A stretch of 64,000 nt of DNA from Nonomuraea sp. NBC_00507 (GTDB taxonomy: Bacteria; Actinomycetota; Actinomycetes; Streptosporangiales; Streptosporangiaceae): contig NZ_CP107853.1 of NCBI RefSeq assembly GCF_036013525.1, forward strand, positions 12,338,001 through 12,402,000. The letters are read 5' to 3'. Below the pieces are notes generated by a model. It did not search any database, was not told the origin of the DNA, and was given only the letters and a program-made list of their open reading frames with translations. Positions within the stretch are counted from its first letter, which is position 1; each line of letters begins with the position of its first letter. Below, one piece after another: positions 34,851 through 42,446 of this stretch. Position numbers and translations under genes: made by a program.

Positions 34851-36245
34851 TCACGGGGCGTTGCCCGTCACGGGGGCGTTGCCGGTCATGGACGCGTCGT
34901 CGGCGTCTTTTCCGGGCAGGCGTGCCTCGACGAGGAAGCCGCCGCCGGGCGCGGGCCCGGTCCGCAACTCGCCACCCACGGCCACGGCACGCTCCCTCAT
35001 ACCCGCCAGGCCATGGCCGGCCTGGTTCCCGCCGGACGGTCCTGGCCCGTTGTCGCGGACCGTCACCCGCAGGGCGTCGTCAGCGTAGTGCAACTCCACG
35101 TCCACGGCCGCACCGGGCGCGTGCCGCCGCGCGTTGGTCAGCGCCTCCTGGATGATCCGGTACGCCGCCAGCTCCACCCCCGGGTCGAGCTCGACCGGCG
35201 CACCGCGGAGTATCAGCCGGGTCCCGGCACCCGACGCCTCGCGTGACTCGTCGAGCAACTCGTTGAGCTCGTGCAGGCGCAGGCCTGGCTGCGGCCGCCA
35301 GGTCGCCTCCGCCTGCGCGTCCTCGCGCAGCACACCGAGCAGCCGCCGCATCTCGGTCAGCGCCGCCCTGGCGGTGTCACCGATCGCCAGCAACCGCTCC
35401 GCTCCGGCGGCAGGCATCCCGGGAACCGCCAGCCGGGCGGTCTCCGCCTGCACGGCCACCATGGAGATGTGGTGCGCGACGACATCGTGCAGCTCACGGG
35501 CAATCCGCGCGCGCTCGCCACGGGCGGTGTGCTCCAGCAGGCTGTCCGCGACAACCTGCCTCACGACGGTGTCAGCCATGGCCTTGCGACCAGCTCGCCG
35601 CGCGATCCCGCCCAGCGCCGCGGCGGGGACCAGGCAGGCCACCACCAGCGTGAGAACCGGTACCAGGCCGCCGCCCGTCGCGCCGGTCGCCTCCAGCGCC
35701 ACAGCCAGCACCGGGAACGGCACGGTGACGAGCACGGCCGGGGCCGGCGACGCGTGAAGGCCACACCGGTAAGCGGCGACCAGCTGTGCGATCACACCGG
35801 CCACGGTCAGCGTGTGGAAACCTGCGATCGACAACACACTCGCCGCACAGATCAGGACCGCGGCCAGGAGCGGCTGTCCCCAGAGCAGGAGCAGCGGAAG
35901 GGTCGTGGCCAGGGCGAGCAACGGGAAGACCACGATGGCGAGTGGCGCACCCTGCGGCAACCCGTCCCGGGTGCCCGTGGACGGCGGGAAAGCGCCGTTC
36001 GCCGGCGCGTCCACGGCCCCCGCGTCGGTGGCGCCGGTAGGGGGTGGGCCACCGGTGCGGGCGGCCGGATCGCCGGCCGGCGCGCTCACCGTATGTCCCA
36101 TGACCGGCTGCGTGTCGCTGCCTCCTCTGATCGACTCGGCCAGGGCGAGCAGCACCAGCAGCGCAAGCAGCACTCCGACGGCCACCTGATCCCGGTGTCC
36201 CCGCCAGGTCCAGCCCCGGTCTCGCGCGCGCTCCACGGAAGCCAT
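34851..36245 (-). CDS. NarX/LiaS-type sensor histidine kinase
   Basis: 464 residues. A first membrane segment (21-38) is followed by an extracellular Pro/Gly/Ala-rich stretch (about 40-98), then four to five membrane segments (about 100-210). A HisKA_3 dimerisation domain follows with His253 (IARELHDVVAHHISMVAVQ) and an ATPase domain (IIQEALTNARRHAPG, DNGPGPSGG). I chose the ATG at 36245; the open frame continues upstream over the divergent gene, but that part is a shadow. The tail contains a duplicated TGNAP. The ligand is likely at the membrane, for example a cell-envelope stress signal. Confidence 0.88.
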   Translation of the reverse strand: MASVERARDRGWTWRGHRDQVAVGVLLALLVLLALAESIRGGSDTQPVMGHTVSAPAGDPAARTGGPPPTGATDAGAVDAPANGAFPPSTGTRDGLPQGAPLAIVVFPLLALATTLPLLLLWGQPLLAAVLICAASVLSIAGFHTLTVAGVIAQLVAAYRCGLHASPAPAVLVTVPFPVLAVALEATGATGGGLVPVLTLVVACLVPAAALGGIARRAGRKAMADTVVRQVVADSLLEHTARGERARIARELHDVVAHHISMVAVQAETARLAVPGMPAAGAERLLAIGDTARAALTEMRRLLGVLREDAQAEATWRPQPGLRLHELNELLDESREASGAGTRLILRGAPVELDPGVELAAYRIIQEALTNARRHAPGAAVDVELHYADDALRVTVRDNGPGPSGGNQAGHGLAGMRERAVAVGGELRTGPAPGGGFLVEARLPGKDADDASMTGNAPVTGNAP

Positions 36246-36371
36246 TGTCACGGCCTGCGCCGCGTCCTGGCATCCCTCACACGAGGGACCCCCGTAGCTG
36301 CCGCCAGTGACAGCCCGGATCGCTCCGCCGCGTGACGACCGCGGCGACGTCGGATGCCTAGTCTGCCTGGC

Positions 36372-37289
36372 GTGGAAGCAACCATCGAAGTCAGCGGGCT
36401 GCGCAAGCGGTTCGGCCAGACCCTGGCGCTGGACGGGATGACGTTCACCGTTCGGCCCGGCCAGGTCACCGGTTTCGTCGGTCCGAACGGCGCCGGCAAA
36501 TCCACCACGATGCGGGTGATCCTCGGCCTGGACGCGCCCGACGAGGGCCGCGCCCTGATCGGCGGCCAGCCGTACACGAGTCTGCGCACCCCCCTGTGCC
36601 ACGTCGGCGCGCTGCTGGACGCCGGCGCGCTGCAACCGAGCCGCACCGCGCGCAACCACCTGCTCTGGCTGGCCCACTCCCAAGGGCTGGGCGCCGGGCG
36701 GGTGAACGAGGTCGTGGCGCAGGTCGGGCTCGAGTCGGCGGCCAAGCGCAAGGCAGGCGGGTTCTCGCTCGGCATGCGCCAGCGGCTCGGCATCGCCGCG
36801 GCGCTGCTCGGCGACCCGCCGGTGCTCATGCTGGACGAACCGTTCAACGGCCTCGACCCCGAGGGCATCGTGTGGATGCGCGGTTTCCTGCGCGCGCTGG
36901 CCGCCGAGGGACGTGCCGTGCTGGTGTCCAGTCACCTGATGAGCGAGCTCCAGGACACCGCCGGCCATCTCGTGGTGGTGGGCCGGGGCCGGGTGGTCGC
37001 GGACACCAGCGTGGCCGACCTGATCGCGGCCGCGTCCGACGGCCGGGTGACGCTCCGTACGCCGGAACGGCCCGCGGCGATGCAGGCACTGGCTCAGGCC
37101 GGCGGCACGGTCACCGTCACCGACCGCGACACGATCAACGTGTCCGGGCTGGCGGCCGAGCACATCGTGCGCCTGCTGGGCGCCCAGTCGATTCCGTTCT
37201 CTGAGGTGAGCGCGCACCGCGCGACGCTGGAGGAGGCGTACCTGGACCTGACCAGGGACGCCGTGGAGTTCCGTGGAGCGGCCCGATGA
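36372..37289 (+). CDS. ABC exporter ATPase
   Basis: 305 residues from the GTG. Walker A is GPNGAGKSTT, the signature is FSLGMRQRLGIAAALLG, and Walker B is VLMLDEPFNGLDP. The C-terminal part resembles the regulatory domain of antibiotic-type (DrrA/BcrA) ATPases. A -10-like TAGTCT at 36359-36364 ends seven bases before the GTG at 36372, so the message is probably leaderless. An in-frame ATG at 36354 lies upstream of the predicted start of transcription. The stop overlaps the permease start (ATGA). Confidence 0.85.
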   Translation: MEATIEVSGLRKRFGQTLALDGMTFTVRPGQVTGFVGPNGAGKSTTMRVILGLDAPDEGRALIGGQPYTSLRTPLCHVGALLDAGALQPSRTARNHLLWLAHSQGLGAGRVNEVVAQVGLESAAKRKAGGFSLGMRQRLGIAAALLGDPPVLMLDEPFNGLDPEGIVWMRGFLRALAAEGRAVLVSSHLMSELQDTAGHLVVVGRGRVVADTSVADLIAAASDGRVTLRTPERPAAMQALAQAGGTVTVTDRDTINVSGLAAEHIVRLLGAQSIPFSEVSAHRATLEEAYLDLTRDAVEFRGAAR

Positions 37290-38863
37290 GCAGCGCTGTG
37301 ACCCCCCATCGCTCGGGCCTCCGTGTCGTGCGCGACGGCTTCGCGCAGCTGCTGCACGCCGAGTGGACCAAATTCCGCACCGTCCGCGGCTGGGTGGCAG
37401 GCATGGCGGTCGCGGCGCTGCTCATCGTGGGGCTCGGGCTGCTGTCCGCCACGGGCAGCCACTCCTCGTGCATGAAGGGGCCGGTCGAGGAGCCGTGTCC
37501 CGCTCCCATCCTGGGACCTGGCGGCGAGGCAGTGGTGGACAGGTTCTACTTCGTGCACCAGCCGCTGGACGGGGACGGCACCATCACCGTACGCGTGAAG
37601 TCCATGACCGGCGAGATCCGCAAGCCCGACGTCACCCCCGGAGTCAGGAACACCATCACCGGCGTCGTGCCCTGGGCGAAAGCCGGCGTCATGATCAAGG
37701 AGAGCACCAAGCAGGGCGCTCCTTACGCGGCCATGATGGTCACGGGCAGCCACGGTGTGCGGATGCAGCACAACTTCACCGAGGATGTGGCGGGCCGCCC
37801 TGGCGGCGTGTCAGCGGAGTCCCCGCGCTGGCTGCGGCTGACCCGCACGGGCGACACGATCATCGGCGAGGAGTCACCCGACGGCAGACAGTGGACCCGG
37901 GTCGGCACCGCCCGCCTGGCCGGGCTGCCCACTCAGGTCCGCATCGGGCTGTTCGCCGCCTCCCCCGGCGACCTGACCGTGACGCCGAACACCATAGGCG
38001 GGTCCGTCGCCGCCTCCCGGTTCGCGGAAGCTACCGCCGTCATGGACCAGGTCAGCATGCGGTGGAAGGGAACCGGAGCCACCTGGAAGATCGACGACAT
38101 CGGAGTCACGACGGGGCTCGACGGTGTGACGCCCCATCACCCGGGCAGGCTGGAGCGCTCCGGCGGCACGTTCACCGTCACCGGGGTCGGGGACATCGCG
38201 CCGCTCACGGGCGACGCCACCATCGAACGCACGCTGACTGGCGCCATGGCCGGACTGATCGCGGTGATCGTGGTGGCGGTGCTGTTCGTGACCACCGAGT
38301 ATCGGAGGCAGCTGGTCCGCACGACACTGCTCGCCAGCCCACGGCGCGGCCGGGTGCTGGCCGCCAAGGCCGTCGTGATCGGCGCGGTGACCTTCGTCGC
38401 AGGGCTGGCAGCCGTCGCCCTCACTCTCCCGCTCGGCCGGCGGATCCTGCGGGGCAACAACATCTTCACGCTCCCGGTGCCCACGCTCACCGAGCTGCGC
38501 GTGGTCGCCGGCGTCGCGGCGCTGCTCGCCGTGATCGCCGTTTTCTCCCTCGCCCTGGGTGCCTTGTTCCGGCGCAGCGCCATGGCGGTCATCGTGGCCA
38601 TCGCAGCGATCCTGGTCCCGTACCTTCTCGCGACCGCATCGATCCTGCCCGAGAACGTGTCGGACTGGCTGCTGCGGATCACGCCCGCCGCCGGATTCGC
38701 GATCCAGCAGAGTGTCCCCGAGTACCCGCAGGTGATCTCCCACTACGCGCCGGTGGCCGGCTACTACCCGCTGGCGCCGTGGGGCGGTTTCGCCGTGACG
38801 TGCGGGTACGCGGCGCTGGCCCTCGTCCTGGCGGTGCGCCGGCTGCGCCGGAGCGACGTATGA
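37286..38863 (+). CDS. ABC exporter permease with large DUF1349-like extracellular domain
   Basis: 525 residues. One membrane segment at about 36-58 is followed by about 230 extracellular residues (about 62-300), then five membrane segments (about 318-520). The extracellular part reads like a concanavalin-type DUF1349 lectin domain (WAKAGVMIKESTKQGAPYA, WLRLTRTGDTIIGEESPDGRQW, VRIGLFAAS). Ordinary permeases of this class have only a short loop there. The C-terminal core is a normal ABC-2-type permease (EYRRQLVRTTLLASPRRGRVLAAK). It may sense or hold a glycan or envelope ligand. It is coupled to the genes on both sides by ATGA. Confidence 0.75.
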   Translation: MSSAVTPHRSGLRVVRDGFAQLLHAEWTKFRTVRGWVAGMAVAALLIVGLGLLSATGSHSSCMKGPVEEPCPAPILGPGGEAVVDRFYFVHQPLDGDGTITVRVKSMTGEIRKPDVTPGVRNTITGVVPWAKAGVMIKESTKQGAPYAAMMVTGSHGVRMQHNFTEDVAGRPGGVSAESPRWLRLTRTGDTIIGEESPDGRQWTRVGTARLAGLPTQVRIGLFAASPGDLTVTPNTIGGSVAASRFAEATAVMDQVSMRWKGTGATWKIDDIGVTTGLDGVTPHHPGRLERSGGTFTVTGVGDIAPLTGDATIERTLTGAMAGLIAVIVVAVLFVTTEYRRQLVRTTLLASPRRGRVLAAKAVVIGAVTFVAGLAAVALTLPLGRRILRGNNIFTLPVPTLTELRVVAGVAALLAVIAVFSLALGALFRRSAMAVIVAIAAILVPYLLATASILPENVSDWLLRITPAAGFAIQQSVPEYPQVISHYAPVAGYYPLAPWGGFAVTCGYAALALVLAVRRLRRSDV

Positions 38864-39636
38864 GGCGGGAGATCCACGCCGAGTGGACGAAGCTACGCAC
38901 CATGCCCGGGCCCGGCTGGCTGCTGGCCGGGATGGTCGTGCTGACCGTGGCACTGAGCGCCGTGGCGGCCGGCGCCGTGACCTGTGGGTCGGCCGGCTGC
39001 GGCCAGGACGCGGCCCGGCTCGGCCTCATGGGCGTGCAGCTGGGTCAGGCCGTGGTCGCCCTGCTGGCCGTCCTCGCTGTCTGCAGTGAATACAGCACCG
39101 GCCTGATCCGCACCAGCCTCACCGCGATGCCGCGCAGGACCACCATGCTGGCCGCCAAGGCGAGCGTGCTCACCGGCCTGACGCTGGTCGCCGGGACGGT
39201 CGCGGTGCTCGGGTCCGTGCTGGCCGGGCGGCTGCTCCTGCCGGGGAGCAGCTCCACCGCCGCACCCGGCTACGCGCCGCTGTCCCTGGCCGACGGGCCG
39301 ACGCTGCGCGCCGCCGTCGGCTCGGTGCTCTATCTCGGGCTGATCGCCCTGCTCAGCGTGGGCGTCGCCATCGCCGTACGCGACTCCGCGACGGCCACCG
39401 GCGGCGTGCTCAGCCTGCTCTACCTGTTTCCGCTGGCCATCCGCATGGTCGCGGACGAGGAGACGCAGCGTTTCCTCTGGAGCATCTCGCCGACGAACGC
39501 CGGGCTGGCCATCCAGGCCACCACTGACGCGGCCGTCCTGCCCCTCGGCCCATGGGCGGGGCTGGGCGTGCTCGCGGCATGGGCGGCCGCGGCGTTGCTG
39601 ACCGGCTGGGTGCTGTTGCGACAGCGGGACGCCTAA
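38860..39636 (+). CDS. ABC exporter permease
   Basis: 258 residues starting MRREIHAEWTKLRTMPGPGWLL, with six membrane segments and the STGLIRTSLTAMPRRTTMLAAK motif common in ABC-2-type permeases. It partners with the preceding lectin-like permease and the ATPase. The open frame extends far upstream as a shadow; the ATG at 38860 overlaps the previous stop. Confidence 0.85.
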   Translation: MRREIHAEWTKLRTMPGPGWLLAGMVVLTVALSAVAAGAVTCGSAGCGQDAARLGLMGVQLGQAVVALLAVLAVCSEYSTGLIRTSLTAMPRRTTMLAAKASVLTGLTLVAGTVAVLGSVLAGRLLLPGSSSTAAPGYAPLSLADGPTLRAAVGSVLYLGLIALLSVGVAIAVRDSATATGGVLSLLYLFPLAIRMVADEETQRFLWSISPTNAGLAIQATTDAAVLPLGPWAGLGVLAAWAAAALLTGWVLLRQRDA

Positions 39637-39781
39637 CCGAAAACCACCCAAAGGGTGCTCGCCGGCCTGTTCGTGGCCAGCGGGTTGCGCGGCACACACT
39701 AACCCGCGCTCGGAGAAACGCATTCACGTAAGGCGGTCGGCCGCCGTGACACGTCAGGTGGCCGATCGGCCGTCCGAAAAG

Positions 39782-39799
39782 GTGATAAATGTCTATCAC
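39782..39799. promoter_or_regulatory. Perfect dyad GTGATA-N6-TATCAC upstream of fxsB
   Basis: Six-base arms around AATGTC, 106 bp before the maturase start. A TAGCAT -10-like hexamer lies between it and the gene (near 39871). Nothing else is recognisable in the 268 bp gap apart from a short CACCC-AAA-GGGTG hairpin after the exporter (39645-39657). Confidence 0.45.
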
Positions 39800-39904
39800 G
39801 GCGCTCTCTGCGCATATGCCATCAGTGACCTGCCGCATCACATTAGTCCTCCACAATTGGCCGTGACTCGGCTAGCATCGTGAACCACTCGGATAATTCC
39901 GTCG

Positions 39905-41134
39905 GTGCGGGGTGTTTCCAGGTTGACCTACCAGGGGGACGACCGAGCGCTAGAGTGGCCCGCCACTCTTGACGTGACCAAATTGCTGGACAACGGTTGG
40001 CGCCCGTACCCCTTCCGACAATTCCTGCTAAAAGTTCACAGTCGTTGCAATCTCGCCTGCGACTACTGCTATGTCTACAATCTCGCCGATCAGAGCTGGC
40101 GGTCCCGGCCCAAAATCATGGCGCCCGAACTCGTCACCGCCGCCGCAGAACGCATCGCCGAGCACGCCACCGCGCACAGGTTGCACTCCGTCAGGCTGAT
40201 CCTGCACGGCGGCGAACCCTTGCTCGCCGGGCACCCGTACCTTCGCAAGATCGTGGACACCGTCCGCGCGGCCGCGGGCCCGCACATCCGAGTGGACGCC
40301 GCCGTCCAGACCAACGCCGTGCTCCTGAACGAGGACACGCTGCGATCCTTCCGGGACCTCGACGTCAGCGTGGGCGTGAGCCTCGACGGCAGCAGGCGGG
40401 CCAACGACCGCAATCGCCGCTTCACGGACGGGCGCAGCAGCTACGACTCCGTCGCCACCGCACTCGACCTGCTGCGGACCCCGCCGTTCCGGCACCTCTA
40501 CAGCGGGCTCCTATGCACGGTTGACCTGGCCAACGACCCCCTGGAGACCTACAAGTCGCTGCTGCGCTTCGACCCCCCAGCCATCGACTTCCTGATCCCG
40601 CACGGAACGTGGGAGTCCCCGCCGCCCGGCCGCTTCCCCGACAGCGAGACGCCCTACGGCGACTGGCTCGTCGCCGTGTTCGATCGCTGGTACGCCGACA
40701 GCGGGCGCACGGTCGTGCGGCTCTTCCAGGAGATCGTCAATCTACTGATGGGCGGGGCCTCGGCCAGCGAGGCGGTCGGCCTCACGCCGTCCTCCCTGGT
40801 GGTCGTGGAGACCGACGGCACCATCGAGCAGACCGACTCACTCAAGGTCGTCCGGCAAGGCGCTCCGACGACCGGCCTGAACGTCGTCGACCATCCCTTC
40901 GACACCGCGCTGCGGCACCCCGGCATGGTGGCCAGGCAGCTCGGCTGGGATGCGTTGAGCGACACCTGCAGGGCGTGCCGTTTCGCCCGGGTCTGCGGCG
41001 CCGGCCTCTATCCACACCGCTACCGGCCGGGCACGGGCTTTCTCAACCCCTCGGTCTACTGCCCCGACCTCTACCACCTGATCGGGCACATCCGCTCCCG
41101 CCTCGTCGGCGATCTTCGCCGGGCCACTCGCTGA
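39905..41134 (+). CDS. fxsB: FxsB-family radical SAM/SPASM peptide maturase
   Basis: 409 residues. The radical SAM motif Cys48-x3-Cys52-x2-Cys55 (CNLACDYC) follows FRQFLLKVHSR, a family hallmark. The SAM-binding HGGEPLL and SPASM cysteines (Cys355, Cys358, Cys364, Cys386) follow. FxsB enzymes act on peptides ending FxSxx-COOH, and relatives in the XyeB/GrrM/FxsB group are reported to build three-residue cyclophanes. A precursor with exactly that ending is encoded at 45120. The GTG at 39905 is uncertain: no good ribosome site precedes it, and an internal GTG at 39974 (start of VTKLLDNGW) is an alternative. It forms an operon with the HExxH gene (10 bp gap). Confidence 0.9.
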   Translation: MRGVSRLTYQGDDRALEWPATLDVTKLLDNGWRPYPFRQFLLKVHSRCNLACDYCYVYNLADQSWRSRPKIMAPELVTAAAERIAEHATAHRLHSVRLILHGGEPLLAGHPYLRKIVDTVRAAAGPHIRVDAAVQTNAVLLNEDTLRSFRDLDVSVGVSLDGSRRANDRNRRFTDGRSSYDSVATALDLLRTPPFRHLYSGLLCTVDLANDPLETYKSLLRFDPPAIDFLIPHGTWESPPPGRFPDSETPYGDWLVAVFDRWYADSGRTVVRLFQEIVNLLMGGASASEAVGLTPSSLVVVETDGTIEQTDSLKVVRQGAPTTGLNVVDHPFDTALRHPGMVARQLGWDALSDTCRACRFARVCGAGLYPHRYRPGTGFLNPSVYCPDLYHLIGHIRSRLVGDLRRATR

Positions 41135-41144
41135 AAGGATCCCC

Positions 41145-42446
41145 ATGCGCCCACGGGACCACCGGATACCCGACGACGCTCTCCAGCGACTCGCCGCGGG
41201 CGGTGGCGGCGCCGCCGCCGTCCGCCATCTCGTCGCGGCCGAGCAGAGCAAGCATCGGCTGCTGATGATTCTCATGATGCGGCTGAGCGCCGACCTCCGT
41301 CACCCGCACGCCGCAGCCGCCGAGCACGCGTACGAGCTCCTCGCCGAGGCCGAGAAGAAACAGCCCGGGGCGGTGCGCGGCGTGATCGGCCATCCGGCGG
41401 TCGGTGCCTGGCTCAAGGAGACCGTACAGGCCCTGCAGCGAGGAGAACCCGGCAGGCCCGGTCCCGCCCAGCTCGGCGCGGTCGCCGCCGTGGCCGCCGT
41501 CAGGGCCGGACTCCCCTGTCGCGCCGAGGTGCCCGCCCCGGACGGCACGATCATGCTTCCCGCCCTGGGCCAGATCGTGCTCGGCACCGGCGCGGATGGG
41601 GCCGGGCTGGTGGACCTGCGGGTGCATGCCGGCGGGCAGGTGACGGCCGGCGGCGTGCACCTGCGCCCGGACGAGCCGGAGCGGCCCGGCTGGCGCCCGC
41701 TCCGCCAGGTGACCACGGCACAGGGTGACCTCACCCTGCTGGTGGACGACCTGGATCCCTTCCGGTGGCCCCGCGAGACCGTCATCGAGGGGCGCCTGCC
41801 GGACGGCGAGCTGAACGCCTGGCGCGCCGGTCTGGAGTCGGCCTGGGCCATGCTCCGGCAGCACCACTGGACGATCGCGGAGGAGACCCGCGAGATCGTC
41901 TCCGTCCTGACGCCCATCCAGGGCCCGGACCAGGGCATGAACAGCGCGTCGCAGGGCGCCAGGTTCGGCGCGGTCGCCATGTCCACCCCGCCCGACGGCC
42001 GGTGGCTGGCCTCCACCTTCGCCCACGAGGTCCAGCACGCCAAACTCGGCGCGATCCTGGACGTCGTGCGACTGCTGGAGCCCGGCAAGGGCACCTACTA
42101 CGCGCCGTGGCGGCCGGATCCCCGGCCGCTGTCCGGCCTGATCCAGGGCGCGTACGCGTACCTGGGCGTCAGCGGCTTCTGGCGGCGGCAGCGGGCGTTC
42201 GAGCCGGACCTGCGGCCCCACATCGAGTTCGCCCACTGGCGGGAGTCCGCGCACGCGGTGACCGGCACGCTGCTGGACAGCGGCCAGCTCACCGCCACGG
42301 GCGAGCGGTTCGTCACCTCCATGCGGCGCACGCTCTCGGCCTGGCTGGCCGAGCCAGTGCCGGACGAGGCGCTGCGCGCCGCGCGTCAGGAGGCCGAGGC
42401 GCACCGCGCGGCCTGGGGGGCGGGCAACGAGCCCGTCACAGGCTGA
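41145..42446 (+). CDS. HExxH-motif peptide-modifying protein (aKG-HExxH-type hydroxylase family)
   Basis: 433 residues, soluble. The conserved motif FAHEVQHAKLG places His294-Glu295 and His298. The rest is Arg/Ala-rich and helical with a C-terminal AWLAEP region. This family accompanies FxsB and related maturases. It was first described only by its HExxH motif and later linked to 2-oxoglutarate-dependent peptide beta-hydroxylation rather than proteolysis. The precursor contains eight Asp residues that could be targets. AAAGGA precedes the ATG. Its stop overlaps the convergent fxsT by 11 bp. Confidence 0.82.
   Translation: MRPRDHRIPDDALQRLAAGGGGAAAVRHLVAAEQSKHRLLMILMMRLSADLRHPHAAAAEHAYELLAEAEKKQPGAVRGVIGHPAVGAWLKETVQALQRGEPGRPGPAQLGAVAAVAAVRAGLPCRAEVPAPDGTIMLPALGQIVLGTGADGAGLVDLRVHAGGQVTAGGVHLRPDEPERPGWRPLRQVTTAQGDLTLLVDDLDPFRWPRETVIEGRLPDGELNAWRAGLESAWAMLRQHHWTIAEETREIVSVLTPIQGPDQGMNSASQGARFGAVAMSTPPDGRWLASTFAHEVQHAKLGAILDVVRLLEPGKGTYYAPWRPDPRPLSGLIQGAYAYLGVSGFWRRQRAFEPDLRPHIEFAHWRESAHAVTGTLLDSGQLTATGERFVTSMRRTLSAWLAEPVPDEALRAARQEAEAHRAAWGAGNEPVTG

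Noticed and set aside
36246..37217. N-terminal extension of the histidine kinase
   Set aside because: Lies antisense to the ABC ATPase gene.
41145..42446. HExxH gene as a protease
   Set aside because: The motif alone suggests metalloprotease, but the family associated with FxsB loci is linked to 2-oxoglutarate-type peptide hydroxylation and no further zinc-protease signature is seen.
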